A stretch of DNA of 64,000 nucleotides from UBA4582 sp002389265. Lineage in GTDB: Bacteria > Pseudomonadota > Gammaproteobacteria > Pseudomonadales > Azotimanducaceae. Positions 63,242 to 64,000 of this stretch are shown piece by piece. The notes below the pieces were generated by a model that saw nothing but the letters and a program-made list of their open reading frames with translations, did not search any database and had not been told where the DNA came from. The stretch is from positions 434,001-498,000 of the forward strand of contig CALSRT010000002.1 of the NCBI GenBank assembly GCA_943788825.1. The letters are read 5' to 3'. Every line of letters starts with the position of its first letter. Positions within the stretch are counted from its first letter, which is position 1. The translations under genes were made by a program, and so were the position numbers.

Positions 63242-64000
63242 TTAATTGTCGATATAGCCTCTTGAAAAGTCCATCACCGGATAGCGCACCAGGCCTTTGA
63301 GTCGTTCATTTTGTAGGTATACCAAGGAATAAATGTGGGTAGGCACTATTGGCGCTGCCTCGAATAAAATTTGCTGCATGGCACCGAAGGCGTCCATGCG
63401 TGCCTGTGGATCAGTCGATGAATGGGTTATGGCTAGCAACCGATCGTATTGCGTATTCTGAAAGCCACCGTCGTTGTAGGGCCCAGTAGATTGAAAAATG
63501 CCGGCAAAAAATACCGGATCGAAAATAGGGCCACCGCAAAATGCTGCGCGAGCTATGTCAAATTCGCGATCGTGCATTTTTTTGATCGCTTGTTTGAAGG
63601 TCTGCTTGTCGACGCGAACAGTCAGGCCGAGAGACGATTGCAGTTGTGACTGAATGAATTCAGCATCGATCTGCCGAGTTTCGTTAGCCAGTAATATGAG
63701 GGGTTGAATCTCGTCTACGCCAAGCTCAGCTTTGGCTTGGCTGAGGAGTTGTCGGGCCCGGTCGATATCAAAAGGGATTGCCGGCGCAGGATATTCGGCT
63801 TGGAAACGTTGCTTGACCCCTCGGGTTGGGCCGGCAAGCACCGAGTCGATTTTCTTCACGCCGGGCATGCCAATAATATTGTTGATATAACTGTCTCGAT
63901 TGATGCCGAGTCGAATGGCATGGCGTAATTTTTTATTGGCAGTGGGGTGGTCTGAATGCATATTCAAAATCAACCAAGCCATGCAATTTGTCGGAGCCTT
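63242..64000 (-). CDS. Extracellular solute-binding protein, family 5 (5' truncated)
   Basis: The C-terminal 252 residues of a peptide/nickel-type ABC transporter binding protein. LRHAIRLGINRDSYI and FDIDRARQLLSQAKAEL are SBP_bac_5 signatures, as is YDRLLAITHSSTDPQARM near the end. The frame is open to the window edge (upstream codons KAPTNC), so the ATG at 63982 is internal and signal peptide and domain I lie outside. Ligand unknown. Associated permease genes are not seen downstream. Confidence 0.88.
   Translation of the reverse strand, partial: KAPTNCMAWLILNMHSDHPTANKKLRHAIRLGINRDSYINNIIGMPGVKKIDSVLAGPTRGVKQRFQAEYPAPAIPFDIDRARQLLSQAKAELGVDEIQPLILLANETRQIDAEFIQSQLQSSLGLTVRVDKQTFKQAIKKMHDREFDIARAAFCGGPIFDPVFFAGIFQSTGPYNDGGFQNTQYDRLLAITHSSTDPQARMDAFGAMQQILFEAAPIVPTHIYSLVYLQNERLKGLVRYPVMDFSRGYIDN

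Overview
The window looks like chromosomal DNA of an aerobic, probably marine gammaproteobacterium with a large catabolic repertoire. The clues are family-level: RlmG and GlpE orthologues, DUF1289 and CBU_0592-type small proteins, a monomeric NADP isocitrate dehydrogenase, a wax-ester synthase/DGAT, a very large TonB-dependent receptor, and many flavin, Rieske and 2-oxoglutarate oxygenases plus acyl-CoA enzymes. Taxonomy is inference; no rRNA or tRNA gene was found. Genes are dense, in short same-strand runs. I see no phage, IS element, integron or CRISPR array.

Layout. 1-4 kb: the 3' end of an acyl-CoA dehydrogenase with a clean terminator, a TonB receptor, and a small exported-protein gene whose start is put out of frame by a 13-bp duplication. 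4-9 kb: icd, a tandem-repeat region, a small membrane protein and a phospholipase-D-like protein. 9-13 kb: a GNAT gene and an M81 (MlrC-like) gene, each broken by one frameshift, around a FAD oxidoreductase; DUF1289 and CBU_0592 genes follow. 13-21 kb: GMC oxidoreductase, HSL-type esterase, M32 carboxypeptidase, GFA protein and class II aldolase pair, MAPEG protein, PhyH dioxygenase, YdjM-like protein. 22-30 kb: amino-acid permease plus DDAH-like hydrolase, nitroreductase, second MAPEG protein, amidase plus Na+/glutamate-type symporter, SDR, exported methyltransferase. 31-38 kb: a Tat-exported nitroreductase and its MarR regulator with a visible promoter/operator, a GPH transporter lacking a normal start codon, and an isopropylmalate/isocitrate dehydrogenase-family gene divergent from a TauD-Rieske-glycerate kinase operon. 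38-47 kb: TPR lipoprotein, glpE, then SRPBCC, acyl-CoA dehydrogenase and a carboxymuconolactone-decarboxylase (CMD) protein, then dienelactone hydrolase, enoyl-CoA hydratase and acyl-CoA ligase. 47-64 kb: Nudix, WS/DGAT, GNAT, glycosyltransferase, rlmG, hydrolases, a DUF819 membrane protein, D-amino-acid-oxidase-like protein, Baeyer-Villiger-type monooxygenase, serine hydrolase, type IV pilin and a truncated peptide-binding protein.

The most notable object is the CMD gene at 42669-43205. It contains an in-frame TGA where the second Cys of a CxxC motif is expected, and the protein continues in the same frame. A perfect 7-bp hairpin with a GGG loop starts 13 nt after the TGA, as expected for a bacterial SECIS. 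It is therefore a strong selenoprotein candidate. A second theme is about fifteen short tandem repeats (units of 10-26 bp), mostly between genes and often touching a stop codon or start region. A third is four gene-disrupting lesions: two frameshifts, one duplication and one lost start codon. These may be real decay or assembly error.
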